The notes under the pieces were generated by a model, which worked only from the letters and a program-made list of their open reading frames with translations, searched no databases and was not told the origin of the DNA. From Anthopleura xanthogrammica (lineage: Eukaryota > Cnidaria > Anthozoa > Actiniaria > Actiniidae): 64,000 nucleotides of DNA. Position numbers and translations under genes: made by a program. The stretch is from the NCBI GenBank assembly GCA_964019055.1, contig OZ025215.1:396501-460500 (forward strand), written 5' to 3'. Shown here in pieces: positions 12,045 to 25,508 of the stretch (positions are counted from its first letter, which is position 1; every line of letters begins with the position of its first letter).

Positions 12045-15000
12045 GAGTACTAACTCTTAGTTCTACGCCTGAGCCAAATACAAGCCAGCAGACGAGAATT
12101 CTTCAACTTTACCGCCTTTTACTGTCGCCAAGAAAACCCCACTTTGATTATCATTTGAACCTTTTTTTGTTCCTTGTTGATTTTTTGAGGGTTTCATTCA
12201 GTTCTGGTAGCTAGATTCAGTGTTTTTTGTTCGATCATTCGATCGATTTTGGTCTATTATATAAAAATCTATATTTCACTTTCGAACTCAAAAGTGTTCG
12301 AAGGAACTAAGTTTATTCGGTTGATGGCTAAAATTGAAAGCCAAATATAAAATTACAAATACAGAGTTAATAGTGTAAAGAAAGCATTTCGAACACACCA
12401 AAAATATATATATTTCGAGTTGAGAAATTATTATTATTATCATTATTGCTATATTCTAGAGATATTTAGAGAGACTTTGAGCTGGTTTCAGCATTATTTC
12501 AGTATATTATAAAGAGTATTATTTCGGCTATTCTATGGAAGAAGATAGCTATTTCTTGTTTAGTAAGTTGTATGATGTTGACAGATTTATTTTTTTTCTT
12601 TAAATCTTGGTGTTTACTTTGAACTTTTCAGTTTTTGTGGCGGAATTTTTGGGCCTTCACTTCATCAAGGCCTTTTTTTGTTATTCCACTGTAATCATCA
12701 AGTTTTTTCTTTCATTAAATTTTCTTTAACTTCTAACCCGCTCTTGTGTTTTGTTTTTGTTCTTTTTAGTTTGTGTAATCATTCGTGAAAATAATTTTCC
12801 CCTTTTTATTTGCTCCTTGAACCTTATTTGTCATCACGCTTCAGAGCGTTTGAGAAATTTTCACTATTTTCGTAACTTTAGTTTTACGTTCGAAAATGCA
12901 TTTGTGTGTTTCTCTTTCAGTTAGGAAGTAATTCTAGTTATGATTTAGTCGAGTTTAGAGTTTCGTTTTGATCCGTGCTGACTAGATTTCTAATCTGAAA
13001 ATTGAAAGTTCTTCCTCATAGGAATTTGACATTAAAAAATTCATTTTTTCACATTTTTGGTTTTATCATAAATTACTAAATTCATCAATTCCATAACAGC
13101 TGAGTTCGAAAATTATACAAGTAGAACAATTTTATTTTATTTCTTGATTTATTTGAGAAGAGGAAATGCTTAGAAATTGTGGGAATTGGAATGGAACTAC
13201 ACACACTTGGTGAAAGGTTTCAAGGGAGCAAGAATGTGGACTGTTTGACATCTACGAACAGAAGAAATAAAGAATGGATCACAAGCACAGAGTAAAAGAT
13301 GAATAAATACAGGTAATCTAGTAAAAGATTAATGTATGCATTTCATATATTATCAAAAAGATAATTCTGCTGATAAGAATATGCTCTGTTTTTTTTATTT
13401 TTTCATAGATGAGCATAGCTAAGGAGAAAAAAGATATTATTAAAGAATAGTTTTATAAAAATCAGCAATTATAAAACTACAATATTTTGCCTTTAGGTGC
13501 TGCTATCTGTTTTCAACTCTCATTCATCATTGAGTAATATTCATATGCATTAATTGTGTACTGATCTCTGTATGGTTGGTCGGTCATAGGGCAGGTGTTT
13601 CAAGACATTTTCTATGGAAGCGTAATACAGATAAGCTTTAAGGGAAGTCATATTGAGCGAAAACAGTGAATGAAATAATTTTTAAACCAGCGATGTATTG
13701 AGAGGAGTGATTCAAATGAATTGAAATATAGAAAATTATATTGTATTCTATACTCAATACTGATGAGCATATATTCAAAGAGTACATAGAAAGTGATTGC
13801 GGGCAAGATTCGGCTATTCTTTTTCTATTTCATCACACTTAGATTATTGAATGCTAAGTTGTAATGGTAATTTCTAAAGCAGGTTAATTTCTGTTGACCA
13901 TACTGTGTGAAACCAGTAGGTGCAATCGAAGAATCCTCAAAATGATTTAGCGAATCATTGATCAAAGATATGCTCAAACATCTAGGGTGTCTAAATGAAA
14001 TTATAATCTGCAAAATAAGGAATTTTCAAAATATAATATTTTTTTTCAAAATTGTTTTAAAAAAGAATTGAAATTGCGGTATAATCTATAGGACATACTT
14101 ATACTCAGTCACTACGTATAAACCTTTTTTTAACTTTTAAAAATTATGAGCTTGATTATCAGCAATGTTTTTAGTGATCCTACGTATGTGTTCTGGAATT
14201 TCAAAAGATTGCTTGACTGTATAGAAGTATTTGACCTCTCAATACTCCATTTTCCAAATGTTTTTGTCATGTTGCCTCGGGGCTTATTAATGTGTTTGAA
14301 TTCATGATTATTCATACCTTGGGGCCTTGACTAAGAGTTTTTTGGTTTTTTACTATAAACATCCATTCAATAATAATACTTTGGACTATCACTTCTCAAA
14401 TAACTAAAACAAAATATTTGAAAACCGAAGAAAGAGATTTTAAGCTTATTAAATTTTTTTATCCCAAATGATATACTTGAATCTTGGCCTGTGATTTGGT
14501 GTAAAGAAAAAAAAGATTTAAAAAAAAAAGCATTTGATTTGACTGGGTTTTTTTTCTCTTACAGTACCTCTTGAATTATGAATATAACATAATTCCATTC
14601 TCATTATTCTTATTTATAATGCTGTTTATATTTTATTTATTCTTTTCTCTCTTTACTCAAATTATTTGGTATTTTCATGCTGTGTTATTCAAGAAACACT
14701 AAGATCATTTTCATTTCTTATTTTCAACAAATTTCTTATTTATTTTCATTCATGTTTGGTGAATTTAATGTATATTTTTAATTTCAAGAAGAGATTCTTT
14801 GGTAAGGAGTCCGAAAGACCTGAATCTGTCATCACCTGTCGTTGGTATTTCATCTTGAGGAAATATGATTGGTTGAGATAATAGTCTATATGGTAATATA
14901 CGTGGATTGAACCAAATATGTGTAGCTATAGAAGATTGTGAACATCCTGAACTTCTTTATCAGCCAGCAGGCCTCTGTTGAAAGAAAGCAATGGAAAAAA

Positions 15001-18000
15001 GAAAGGATCTCATGAATTTCTTTTGAATTCTCCTTTTAGAATAGTAATTTTAGCATTTATTCGAGACAAATATAAAGATTTTCTTTTGATTCAACCACTT
15101 GAAAGAATATTTCAATAAGTTGGATTGATTTGCTCACTATGCTGCCATTTTTGTCTGTAATCTTCGTCCTTTAGCCCATAAATTGATTAACTTTAGCTTA
15201 AATCTTGAGTAAAATAAGACAAAGTGAAAGAATAGCTATTTCTCAAATCACTTAATGTTATCTTTAAGCTGATTGGTTTGAAATTTTAATTTTAATTTTC
15301 TTGGTCTAAGGGATATTTATGTAATAGTATTTGGCATTTCCCTAAGAGTATTATCTCAAAATAGAACATTTTCCCATTACTGCAACCTTTGTTTCATCCA
15401 ATTCATGTTTATATATATGGATTCAAAGTGCTGCTCAGTTTTCTCAATCCCTTTAATAAACAGCACACGTTTTACTCTAAGCAGAGTATTGAAATGATAT
15501 TATGATTTTTGAGTGATTTCTTCACCAATGTACAATCTTTGTTCGAGGAACTAAGGAATTTTATTCTGGTCTCTGACTTTCAAGATTCGGGTGATTTTTT
15601 TAGGAAAAAGTTAAACGGAAAATAGCATTGTTTTTTAACGAATAATTTTATTCTCAATACAGTTAAACATCTGTGGCAAAAGAGCTATGAATATTGAGAG
15701 TGGTGAACCCCCATTTGCAGCTGCCGCTTGGAGCTGCATATAGATATTCATATCTGTGTTGCGAAATAAAAAACCTTGGAAAAACTGTGAAATTAAAAAT
15801 TATTTTCCATTCAATTTTTCATTCTCTTGTTTAATTAAACCTTCCCTTCCTTCTTATTTATTAAAAAGAAAAATAGAAATTCAGAAATCAAGCCAGAAGT
15901 GTTCTGTTTAATCTTAACCTGATAATTTTTCTCTTCTTGGTTATTGTCATGATAATGATTTGGGTTTGTAGTATAATTATCAAAAACTAAATGCGTCTTC
16001 TTCATTAAGCATTTGAAATTGAAAATTATATTACTCTTCGCTTTATTTTTAATTGTTATACCTATACTCTTAAAACAGCAACAATTTTGTCAGCATTTTC
16101 TACTGACTTGGTAACCAATATTCATCACAATTTTGATTTTCATTGATGAGCTATTTTATTTTGTTTGACTCCTATACTAAAGTATTAAATAAAACCTGTG
16201 AAAGAAAATGTTTTTTTCTCTCTAATTTAAGATTAAAAAGAAAGATTTTCAGTTTCCATCCTGAAGAATATGATAATGATTTTCATAAATCATGCTTTTC
16301 CGATGGCATACAATATCATTTTTCCCTCTAGCATATAGTGAAATCTTCCACCAACCAGTAGACAGACTATCTGTTTTGTCTCAAATCATTTGATCAACCC
16401 GTACTCAACATCATCTCTCTCTTGCACATTTTGAGCTGCAGGGAAGAATAGGATCAGTGGGTCATTAATTTACAACAAAGCCGTGCAAATATACAAATGA
16501 ATACCTTCTTAAGTAACGGACAGCTTTACAATATAAGTTTATGGAATGAACTCCCTTTCAATTGTCAGTTTTTTGACTAAATTTAAAATTTCCAGCTGCC
16601 GTATCCAGATTCACTATTTTCATATTTAATGCAAAGTATACATAGTTGTAGTTATTTTGCCTATTTGGTAAATCTCTAAAAAGCTTATGAAAAGACACCA
16701 TACGAAATGTTGGATGTAAATTAGGAGTGTTAAAATAATCACAGTATTCTTTTTCATATTCTAAAATTATTGTGCAAATGTTTAGATAGTTTCGTGGTCA
16801 TAATGTGGTTATTCTTGTGGTTTCGTTTCTCCTATCTTAAGCTTAGTATTTGAACAAGAAACATTTCAAATGTCAGTTCTGTAATCATGTCAGGCAATTT
16901 TTTCAATATATGAAACAAAATATCCCCAAAAAGACCAAAAACAGATACTAAAATCTTTAAAAATAATTGGCTTCTAAACTTACATGCAGAATAACCTAGA
17001 AAGTTTTTCTGTGCATTGCTAATTGATAAAGATAAAATGTTTTCGCTATCATTATGAACCCTTATATTCATATTGTTGATATTTTTACTTGGTTCATTTA
17101 AGAATCGAGCTACATGTCGTGTGGCTGTGACTAAAATGATTGTAAATCTAGCAGTCACATAAGTTGTTTTTCTTCTTCTTTCAATTTCAGAGGTTTGATG
17201 TTTTTTAATTTCCAACTGTGTATGCCTAATTACAGGGCTATGTGTCTGTGGTTGTCTTTTTCGCAATGTTCATCCCCCAGCAGGTGAATGATTGTAAACA
17301 ATTTAGAGTATTGCTAATGTAAAAGTTTCCTTGCTAAGCTTTATTGAACTGTCTCTTGAAAAATAAGTGTATTTCCAAGTATTTCCTGTTTCTTGTGGCT
17401 GGTATTTGTGAAGCTTTTCCCTTGGCATTGGAATTTTTCTTAAATTTGAATGAATTAGCTTTGATGCAATGCTCAAAGAGTCTTATTTTAAGATTTCAGG
17501 AAATGGAAGCTCATGTGAAAATAAGCCCTTTTAGCCAAACATGTGAACAACCTTCCACAAATTACACTCTTTGCTTTGATTTGCTTTCAAAATGACCAGT
17601 AAGTTGTCGTAATACTGAAACTTTCATTGAACATTCTTCCACGAAACTAATGGGTTTAAATATAAATATGCATTATAGAATCCTTGAAATTGTCACTTTT
17701 CTATCACAGGTAGAACATACCCTTCCATTTTATTCATTATTTTAAGACATAAAAATGCTTGTGGTAGGCAGCAATTTACTTAAAGCATAATAGTTCAAAC
17801 ACTCCCTTTCACAAAGAAATCTTTCAATATTTATCTTTCCTTACAAATTCTTTTATCCACAAATTATCAATTTGTTCATTTTAGTTCCACTTCCCTCTAT
17901 TATGTCTGGACTGCTTTTTTTACTTTTTTCTATCGACTAATTCTTTCACAAACACCAAATTTTACTCAAATTTGAAACTGGAACTTGATTTTTTCATTTT

Positions 18001-19965
18001 TATTTCCACATCTTTATTCCATTGCTCCAATTTTCTTAGTTCATTTTACTCCAAATTTGCCAGGAATTCTCAAATTGTCATATTATTTTTCCACATTTTC
18101 TTTCATTCTAAATATTCCCATTACTTTATCTATGATTTTAAACCCCAATTTTCAAAAAAAAAAAAATTCTTTCAGCTATTTATTTTTTTTCAGAAAATTT
18201 CATTTTTATTCCATTTTCTTAACGTCGATCATTCATTTATTTCAATTCTCTTAGGAGTATTGGTACATACTCTTCAAGAATTAACCTGTTCAAAAATAAA
18301 GTGTAAAAGTGTCATTCTGTCATTCAGGTTTTTGATCTCACGTTTTGCATTTCACTGCGATATTCACAATATCTTTAAATATTGAACTATAGGAGGCTAC
18401 CAGACTGAGTTACATGCCCGACAAACTTGATTAGTCCAGTAATTAACTCTTTGCTGAACCTTTTGGCGAATTGTTTGATCCTGGTTTCATCGCGAACGTT
18501 CGCCAACTGACCCAGACAGCTCTTCTATTCCAATCCCCTTGACTCAAATGAAGAAATGTAATTAAAGATAAGATTATTTAGTTTATTGAGAGAATTATCG
18601 CAAATGGAACAGTGGTTCCTTAATCTTGTTCTTTTACTCTAGCTAATTCACGTGAAAGTTGAGGTTCGTGAGGTTGATTTTCTTGACTTCGAAAACATTA
18701 TTATTATTTTTCTAATATCGGTTATCTCATCTTTTAGATTTCTAATCTTACTCTGATAATGTTGGTAGTTTTGGCCATTTATTAGAAGAATGATGTCAAA
18801 TTCTATCATTCCCCTATGTCAAAATTGGCTTCCTTGAGTATAAGTTGACGATGATGGAAGTTATTATCTTCTGGACACCCGTAGGCCACGTTCACATCAA
18901 AAAAATTCAAATTGCCATGAAAATAAAATGAACATACCATCTAACACCTGCAGAAAAATGACTCTTGTATTTTTTACTTTCTTTCTTCATTCTTACAACT
19001 AGGTTAAGCCTCGCATATTCAATTTTTAGCATTGTATCTTTTTATAAAGTACTGTCACTTTTTGAAACGTAAGATCTTTTTTGATAGCAAAAAATTGAGA
19101 GCTGTAAGTTTAAGAATGCCTTCGTTGGCTTTAGTGCTCATGGGAGCCTTTTTTGGCTTTTCCATTTTTCAGTTTCTTTTTTCATTTCAATTCTTCGACT
19201 ATAAAATGAATTCCATTCAAGGGAGGATTTAATCTGCACGATCTGTTAATTTATGTGATCTATCTTCTAGTTATTATTCTTGTCTCAAATCGCATTTTCA
19301 GTCAAATTAATATAATCTATGCAATATGATCTTGTGCAAGTTGACCCGATATGTACAGGTGTAATTCTGTTATATAACTTCTTAGCTAACTTTCGAATTT
19401 TGGATTCAAAAAAACATCTTAATTTCACAAGGCCTCGCACATTCTTAAATTTGTCTGTAAATGATATTTCGTTTCTTGATGAAGAAAATCACTCTTTTCA
19501 TTAGCTTGACAGATTATTAGGTATACATTTTGCTCCCAGCACCCGCCATCAAAACAGCTCTAATTGGTTATTCCTATAGTCAACTTGGAGCCTCAAAAAT
19601 TACATGACAATGTCCAGTGGAAATAAATTGATTCGATTTTCCTGAAAAAAAATGCAGTTTTGTAATCTTGTGGAATGTATAACCGAAGAAGTTTTCCTTT
19701 CGTAATTATTAACCAATTCATTATATTTTGAGTCAATTAACTAGGAAATGAAAAAGCCTAACTATTTGTCAAAATTTCTTATTTTTTTAAGTCGCAGATA
19801 TATCATTCCTAGCCATCGATCTTCCTTTCGCGAGATTCATTTCCTAAGTCTGTAAACATGAACCTTTGATCGATATTTGTACTGAAATTCAAACTGTTGG
19901 GTTTCTCCATTTGATTGTCTTTGGATGTCTACTAAACATCGAATATCTTCGATATCTAATTTACT
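12045..19965. other. Long AT-rich region downstream of ELAV, no convincing gene
   Basis: About 8 kb of strongly AT-rich, T-run-rich sequence. The first part is probably ELAV 3' UTR; AATAAA hexamers occur near 13266 and 13305. ELAV transcripts are known for very long 3' UTRs, so more may be transcribed, but nothing here proves it. Open stretches of 144 codons (16832-17266, minus) and 137 codons (17972-18385, plus) are rich in Phe, Ile, Ser and Lys codons, as random AT-rich DNA would give, and have no motifs. I see no RNA gene or organised repeat. Confidence 0.45.
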
Positions 19966-20232
19966 TCAAGCTTGTAATTTTAATGACGTTTTCTTTGTAT
20001 TTTCGAGGACTTCTCTTCTGTAAGTGAATGGGTAGGGCATATGATTCATTCTAGCTCTTACTTCACCACAATGATCAAATAAACTAGAGGTCGCTAACCA
20101 ACTCAACGTGAACTTCCCGTCGTAGTCTCTGTCGGTATCGATAATTTCATCTAACTCTTTCAACCCTTTATAATTTAGCTCCTGTATCGCATCGATTAAT
20201 GTTCCATTGAGCGGATTAAAATCCCCACCCAA
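19966..20232 (-). CDS. Candidate terminal coding exon, unassigned
   Basis: An 88-codon frame on the minus strand is open from a possible splice acceptor (GTTTAG, just 5' of position 20232) to a stop. It has no ATG at its start; its first codon is TTG. The composition is protein-like and unlike the surrounding AT-rich noise: LGGDFNPLNGTLIDA at the start, later CGEVRARMNHMPYPFTYRRE. The Cys-x-x-x-Arg ... Pro-x-Pro-Phe-x-Tyr spacing faintly recalls bestrophin-like (UPF0187) channels, but this is weak and I do not assign it. The acceptor's pyrimidine tract is poor. If real, it would be the last exon of a minus-strand gene whose upstream exons I could not find, or a decayed remnant. Confidence 0.3.
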   Translation of the reverse strand: MGGDFNPLNGTLIDAIQELNYKGLKELDEIIDTDRDYDGKFTLSWLATSSLFDHCGEVRARMNHMPYPFTYRREVLENTKKTSLKLQA

Positions 20233-20936
20233 CTAAACTTACTCAAAAAATATTTTTCCAATCAATTTTTTTTCTTAACAAAAAGTGACTAGTTTAAGTG
20301 ATTCTAGTGTAAAACTTGGCTATCAACTAACATTTAATTCCTTGCAATTTCTTACCTAGAAATAATTCCATAATTAAATAAAATATCACCAAACAGCATT
20401 CACGACAGTTTAATAAGATTCAACTGCGGCCATAATTAAGGAAAAAAACGTGATTGCTTTTCTAAGTAATAATAGAAAAAATACCCGGTCCATTAGCATA
20501 TTTTTCTAAAGAAATTTTTTTTTTTAACTAATTTTATCTTCAAAAGCCGAAAAGAAATTCAGAGATTGATATCTTTTTTCCTCCCAAATATTAGCGTGAG
20601 ATTTCTTCGTAAATAATTCCTTTTTTGGCCTGTTTATGTTTGTGTTCAAAGGTGTTGGCTTCCAGCGTTTCGACTCTCAAATAAATGATGTTCTTTTCCC
20701 AAAAACCTCGCCTTCTTTTAAAAAAAATAAATCTTAAAAACTTATCCATAATTAGGCATCAAAATATTTTGGAGGAAGTTCAAAACTAGAAAAATACGAG
20801 CCGCGAGTCGCTTTTCTGCATTCCTATATCATAAATCAATCAAATTAATGTTCCTGATGAATATATTTTGACTTGCAAGTCTATATAGTTGGTGTTTTTC
20901 AAATAAGCGTAATTGAGTTTAGACTGTCTGCACAGG

Positions 20937-23900
20937 ATGGCGGTTTCGCCACATACAAATAATCGTTCTCGACTAGCTTCCTTCTTGATCAGGAATTTAC
21001 TTTTCAAACGGTGTCGGTAAATATCCCGCGGTTAGATTGGATTTTGTGTTGACTAAACACCCTGGGACATTGAAAATGCACGGTTTAAATCAATTTAAAT
21101 TCTTTAGTGAGGAAAGTTCCCTAGAGAGATAGACGCTGTTTGGTATGCTTTATTTCACTTTTGCTATGACTTTTCAAATCATTTATAAGGAGACATTCAT
21201 CGTAGCAACATGAGGCTAACAACGAAAACAAAAATAAAAAAGCTTTCTCCATTGCTATAACCTAAACAGTCTTTAGAATGATCGTGTCTTCGTATCCGTG
21301 CTAAATTAGCATTGCGATTGGAAAATTTCAAGAGCTCTCAGAAAATGCCAATAATAGTGCAGCATGTTGGGTGTATGAAATGAACTAAAATTACTTAACA
21401 TTGAAATGATCAAATACATCTACCTACGTACCTGTAGAGACACCATCAATTTTAGTGGTCCACCCGATCGACGCTCTTTTAATGGAAGCTTATTAAAAAC
21501 CTTTTAACAGAATTTGCTCTAATCGATCTACGAAGGCCATGTTTGAAGAAGGGCTTTAGAATTTTGCTACTTTCTTAAAAACAGCACTTGAAAAGCATTC
21601 AATTTTATATTGGGAAGAGTTTTGATATAAAAATTGATAAGGTAATTTTTGAGTAGTAAAAAGGTTTTGCGCTGAAATCTGAATACTAAACTTAAAAACT
21701 TACGACCCAACTTCTGGAACACTGGACCAATGACTACAAGACACACAAACTACAACAAGACACACCCAACTACTAGAACACTGGACCACTAAACACAACA
21801 CACACAAACTACTACAAGACACACCCAACTACTAGAACACTGGACCACTAAACACAACACACACAAACTACTACAAGACACGCCCAACTACTAGAACACT
21901 GGACCACTAAACACAACACACACAAACTACTACAAGACACACCCAACTACTAGAACACTGCACCACTAAACACAACACACACAAACTACTACAAGACACA
22001 CCCAACTACTAGAACACTGGACCATGCACTAAACACAACACACACAAACTACTACAAGACACACCCAACTACTAGAACACTGGACCATGCACTAAACACA
22101 ACACACACAAACTACTACAAGACACGCCCAACTACTAGAACACTGGACCACTAAACACAACACACACAAACTACTACAAGACACACCCAACTACTAGAAC
22201 ACTGGACCACTAAACACAACACACACAAACTACTACAAGACACACCCAACTACTAGAACACTGGACCACTAAACACAACACACACAAACTACTACAAGAC
22301 ACACCCAACTACTAGAACACTGCACCACTAAACACAACACACACAAACTACTACAAGACACACCCAACTACTAGAACACTGGACCACTAAACACAACACA
22401 CACAAACTACTACAAGACACACCCCAAAAATATCATGCAAAAAATTAGATTTTTTGCTTGAATTTATTTTTTTAAGGCTTTTAAATGATTTAATTTTTAT
22501 TCTACTTCGAATAATTCCTTCTTGCTTAATCTTTAATCTGAGTCCAAATCTTCTCACTCCAAGTGATCTATAATCCTGGAGTCATTTCTTACCAGGATTA
22601 TTTCAAAAGTCTCACTGAACAAGATGGCAACGGATTTTCGTATTTTCGCGTCGTTGATTAATCCAAGAAATGAATCTTCTTAGCTTTGTACTGTTGACAT
22701 ATATGCTTATTCCAAATACTTCAGCTTCAAAATTGTGAAGCTCGGCTTCTCCTTAATCTGGTATTGAAGCCTAAGAAGTATTGAATGGAAAGGATTTCAG
22801 TCTCGTTCGTATTGGCTCAGCCTTGATAGGGAAAAACGGCGCGATATTTTCATTAAAAATGCTAATAATAATAGACTAAGCGCCATGGCCATCGAATTTA
22901 GTTGAGTCGCTTTGTATCTAAGATATTGATGCAGTTCTGTAATTTCGTTGGCGATGATATTTTTTATACTAATGAAATACTTACACACTCATTTATTGCA
23001 ATGTGAACTATTATCTCGTTCCTCAACTGCATAAATATGACCAGACTTCATGTCTACGGACTCTAAAAGCTTTGAAATTGCGACGAGCTATATTTCTGAC
23101 TTCCTAAACGCCCTTTATTTTTCAATCAGCCATTACATTACATTCAAAGTAGGTTAATTGTGCAAGCAGAATCCTTATCTTGTATGTGAATGAGTACATT
23201 GGAAAACGTGACCTCATCTTCGTATTCCTTGGGGATATTGTCGAGATGTTAGGACATTTAGGTTATAGGCAGGAACTTTGATAATTGAGCAGCATTGGCA
23301 GCGATAAACGCTAAACATATCATCAATCATTATTTTGACCATTTACATTGAATTAGATATCGTTTTAGACAAACGTGATAGAAAATATTTTGTTTCGAAG
23401 CTGGGTCCACTTTTGAAAATTTATAGTAAATGAATCAGCCGTTGACATGTGTTAACTATACTTTGTCTTTTTGAGCTATTTTCTTAATTCCCTTAAAATA
23501 ACAAAAATAGTTTGTTGTTTTTCGTATTTTGAGAAGCTAAAGCGAGAAAGATAAAGCATTACAATAAATAAAGATATATATAGGAAAAAACAAGATTTTT
23601 TTATCGTCAAACAATCTCTAATGGCTGCCATTTCCGTGCTTACTGCCTGTTTTGTTTGCTAAGTGAAAACATGTTGTTCTTTGAGCTGAATTCTTTTACA
23701 TTAACATAGCAGTCGAGTTCAAAATAAAACAACCAGAATAGTCCTGCTTTCGTTACAATATTCACCATGTTGCATTTAGATTTTGCTCTGTTTTGTTTGC
23801 GGTGCTATTTTCTGTGCGTGTGTGTTTTTAGTTTTTGCCCATTGGCTCGTTGTAGTAAATTGTTGTTGTTATGGGCGTTGTCGTCCGTCGTCATCTTCGT

Positions 23901-24221
23901 ATATTTTTGCTGTTGCTGCTGCTGTTTTTGCTACTGCTGTTGGCTTTGCTGCTGTTAACGTTGTTGTTGTTGTTGTTGTTGCTGCTGCTGCTCCTCCTGT
24001 CGTTAGTCCTCACTGCTTCTAACTGTTGTTATTTCTTCTTCATTGCATTGAATTTTTGCTAGAGTTTTTCCCTCTAATCATAATACTTTCTTTCCCCCAG
24101 CTTTTCAAGCCACAACGTAAAGCAAACCAAAAAGACAAACCAGGATTTGAGAGCAAACACTTCGCTCAAAAAAACTGTATCGCCTGGAGAAAGGAGAAAC
24201 TACTCGAACATCAATCATTGT
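20937..24221 (+). CDS. Speculative two-exon coding candidate, unassigned
   Basis: Exon 1 would be 20937-21016. A well-placed ATG (CACAGGATGG) follows a TATA-like CTATATAG at 20881 and leads into MAVSPHTNNRSRLASFLIRN, then a donor CG|GTAAAT. Exon 2 would be about 24102-24217, after a strong acceptor (TTTCCCCCAG). The frame joins without a stop for about 39 codons to a GTAAGC donor. The ASFLIRNLL stretch loosely resembles the short N-terminal repressor motifs of some homeobox proteins. I searched by eye for a homeodomain downstream and found none. The intron would contain the 59-bp satellite and a CTG/TTG-rich tract. There is no homology support, so confidence is low. Confidence 0.2.
21706..22424. 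repeat. 59-bp satellite, about twelve units
   Basis: Head-to-tail units contain ACTACTAGAACACTGGACCA, then CTAAACACAACACACACAAA, then CTACTACAAGACACACCCA. The period is 59 bases; at least two units carry a 3-base insertion (CCATGCACTAAAC). The first unit is divergent and the rest nearly identical, which indicates recent amplification. The plus strand is almost free of G, giving strong strand asymmetry. Confidence 0.93.
22425..23766. other. AT-rich stretch with no recognisable feature
   Basis: I see no gene, RNA gene or organised repeat. A 63-codon open stretch on the minus strand (22797-22988) is hydrophobic in places but has no family signature and no splice or promoter support. Confidence 0.4.
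23860..24030. repeat. Degenerate TTG/CTG-rich trinucleotide tract
   Basis: An imperfect run of TTG, CTG and related triplets keeps several frames open on the plus strand (poly-Leu, poly-Cys, poly-Val readings). These are low-complexity artefacts and not genes. Confidence 0.8.
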
Positions 24222-25508
24222 AAGCTGGCGTTTGTATTGTTGATCAAGTTTCTTGAAATCTTACCTAAACGGACTTTTCTATATATCTACCACAAAATTT
24301 AGTAAAGAGCTCAGAATTATAGGTTAAAAAATCCATCCTATTGACAAGAACCGAAATATTGATTTTTTTAAAGTTTTAGGAGTAGAAGTTGTTCAAAATG
24401 TGAAGTCCGTTTGGCGAAGATTCTTCAACATGCTACTAAGTGAAGAACAATGCCAGACAATATGGCGAGGCTGTTAAGTTAATGGATTGAAAAACGAGTT
24501 TAATTTATGTCGGGAGTACAGTAATCAAGCGTAATAGTGCTCTAATCCTAGTATGTTAATAGGAGCTTTAACATAGGCCATTTGGGATAAATATACAGCG
24601 CAAAAAAGTAATTTTCGAGTAATTTTAACGGCGAAGTTAGCATAGTGCATGCTATCGTAAAGTATAGAAAAGCTGTTTTTTTTTTAGTCGTAATTCCTCT
24701 GTCTGTTCTTTCTTTCTTTGTATGTTTGTTCATTCATTCTTCGTTAGCCGGTTAGTTTACTTGTTTGATAGTGTTTCAGGTTTGTTTGTTTGTTATTGAC
24801 CTCTGTCAGCCAGTTATCCAACCAGTTTATATTTTACCTTCCTTCTGTAATAAGATTGTGTAAGAGCCTAATGTGCAATTTAGATTCCCAGAGATATCGT
24901 GGCCTCTCCAGGATATAAGATCATTAGCTAGCTCTACCATATAGCCAGCCCGTCTGTGTTTGGCGTTGTGTATCTTCAGGTGGTCAATGGAATAGCACTG
25001 ACGTGTATGGCCGACGATATTATCCATGAGGAAGTGCTTAGCAAACTTTTATGATTCAAGAGAGGAAAGATCTTTGATTACTGAACTAACGTGTAAAAAC
25101 ATTTCACTAATTCGGTTGCTGGAGATAGATTTTTCTAGTATCGAGTAGTACTCTTCTGTTAATGAGGTATGCCTTATATTGCGTTAGTTCCCAAGCTAGA
25201 CCTGCATGCACCTCGTTTCTTCTAACTTACAAATGCTTGTGACGTCACTAAGGGGTTACGTTTGAAACGTTTCTGAAGCTATGAAAGTGGTTAACAAAAT
25301 GAAGGTTTTTCCTTTTCATTTCTTTTCTTATTTTTTCTAAAATTAATCAGAAGTCACATCTTTGGCGTAGCTGAAATTGAGGAATTTTTTTTAGTACAAA
25401 TATGTGCAAGCTCTTTTCAAAGATTTCATCTCATTTAGGGATTAGTTAAATTATCACCAATCTTTCTTTTCAAACCTTTTTCCCACCTTGTATTCAATTT
25501 TCTAAATC
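24222..25508. other. AT-rich stretch with no recognisable feature
   Basis: I see no supported gene or repeat family in this interval. Confidence 0.4.

Noticed and set aside
16832..17266. 144-codon minus-strand frame downstream of ELAV
   Set aside because: No ATG-led domain, no motif, AT-driven composition; probably chance.
17972..18385. 137-codon plus-strand frame rich in Phe, Ser and Ile
   Set aside because: The codons simply reflect a T-rich sequence; no recognisable protein features.
21706..22424. CRISPR-like array of 59-bp periodic units
   Set aside because: Units are identical along their whole length with no variable spacers, and the context is animal DNA; it is a satellite.
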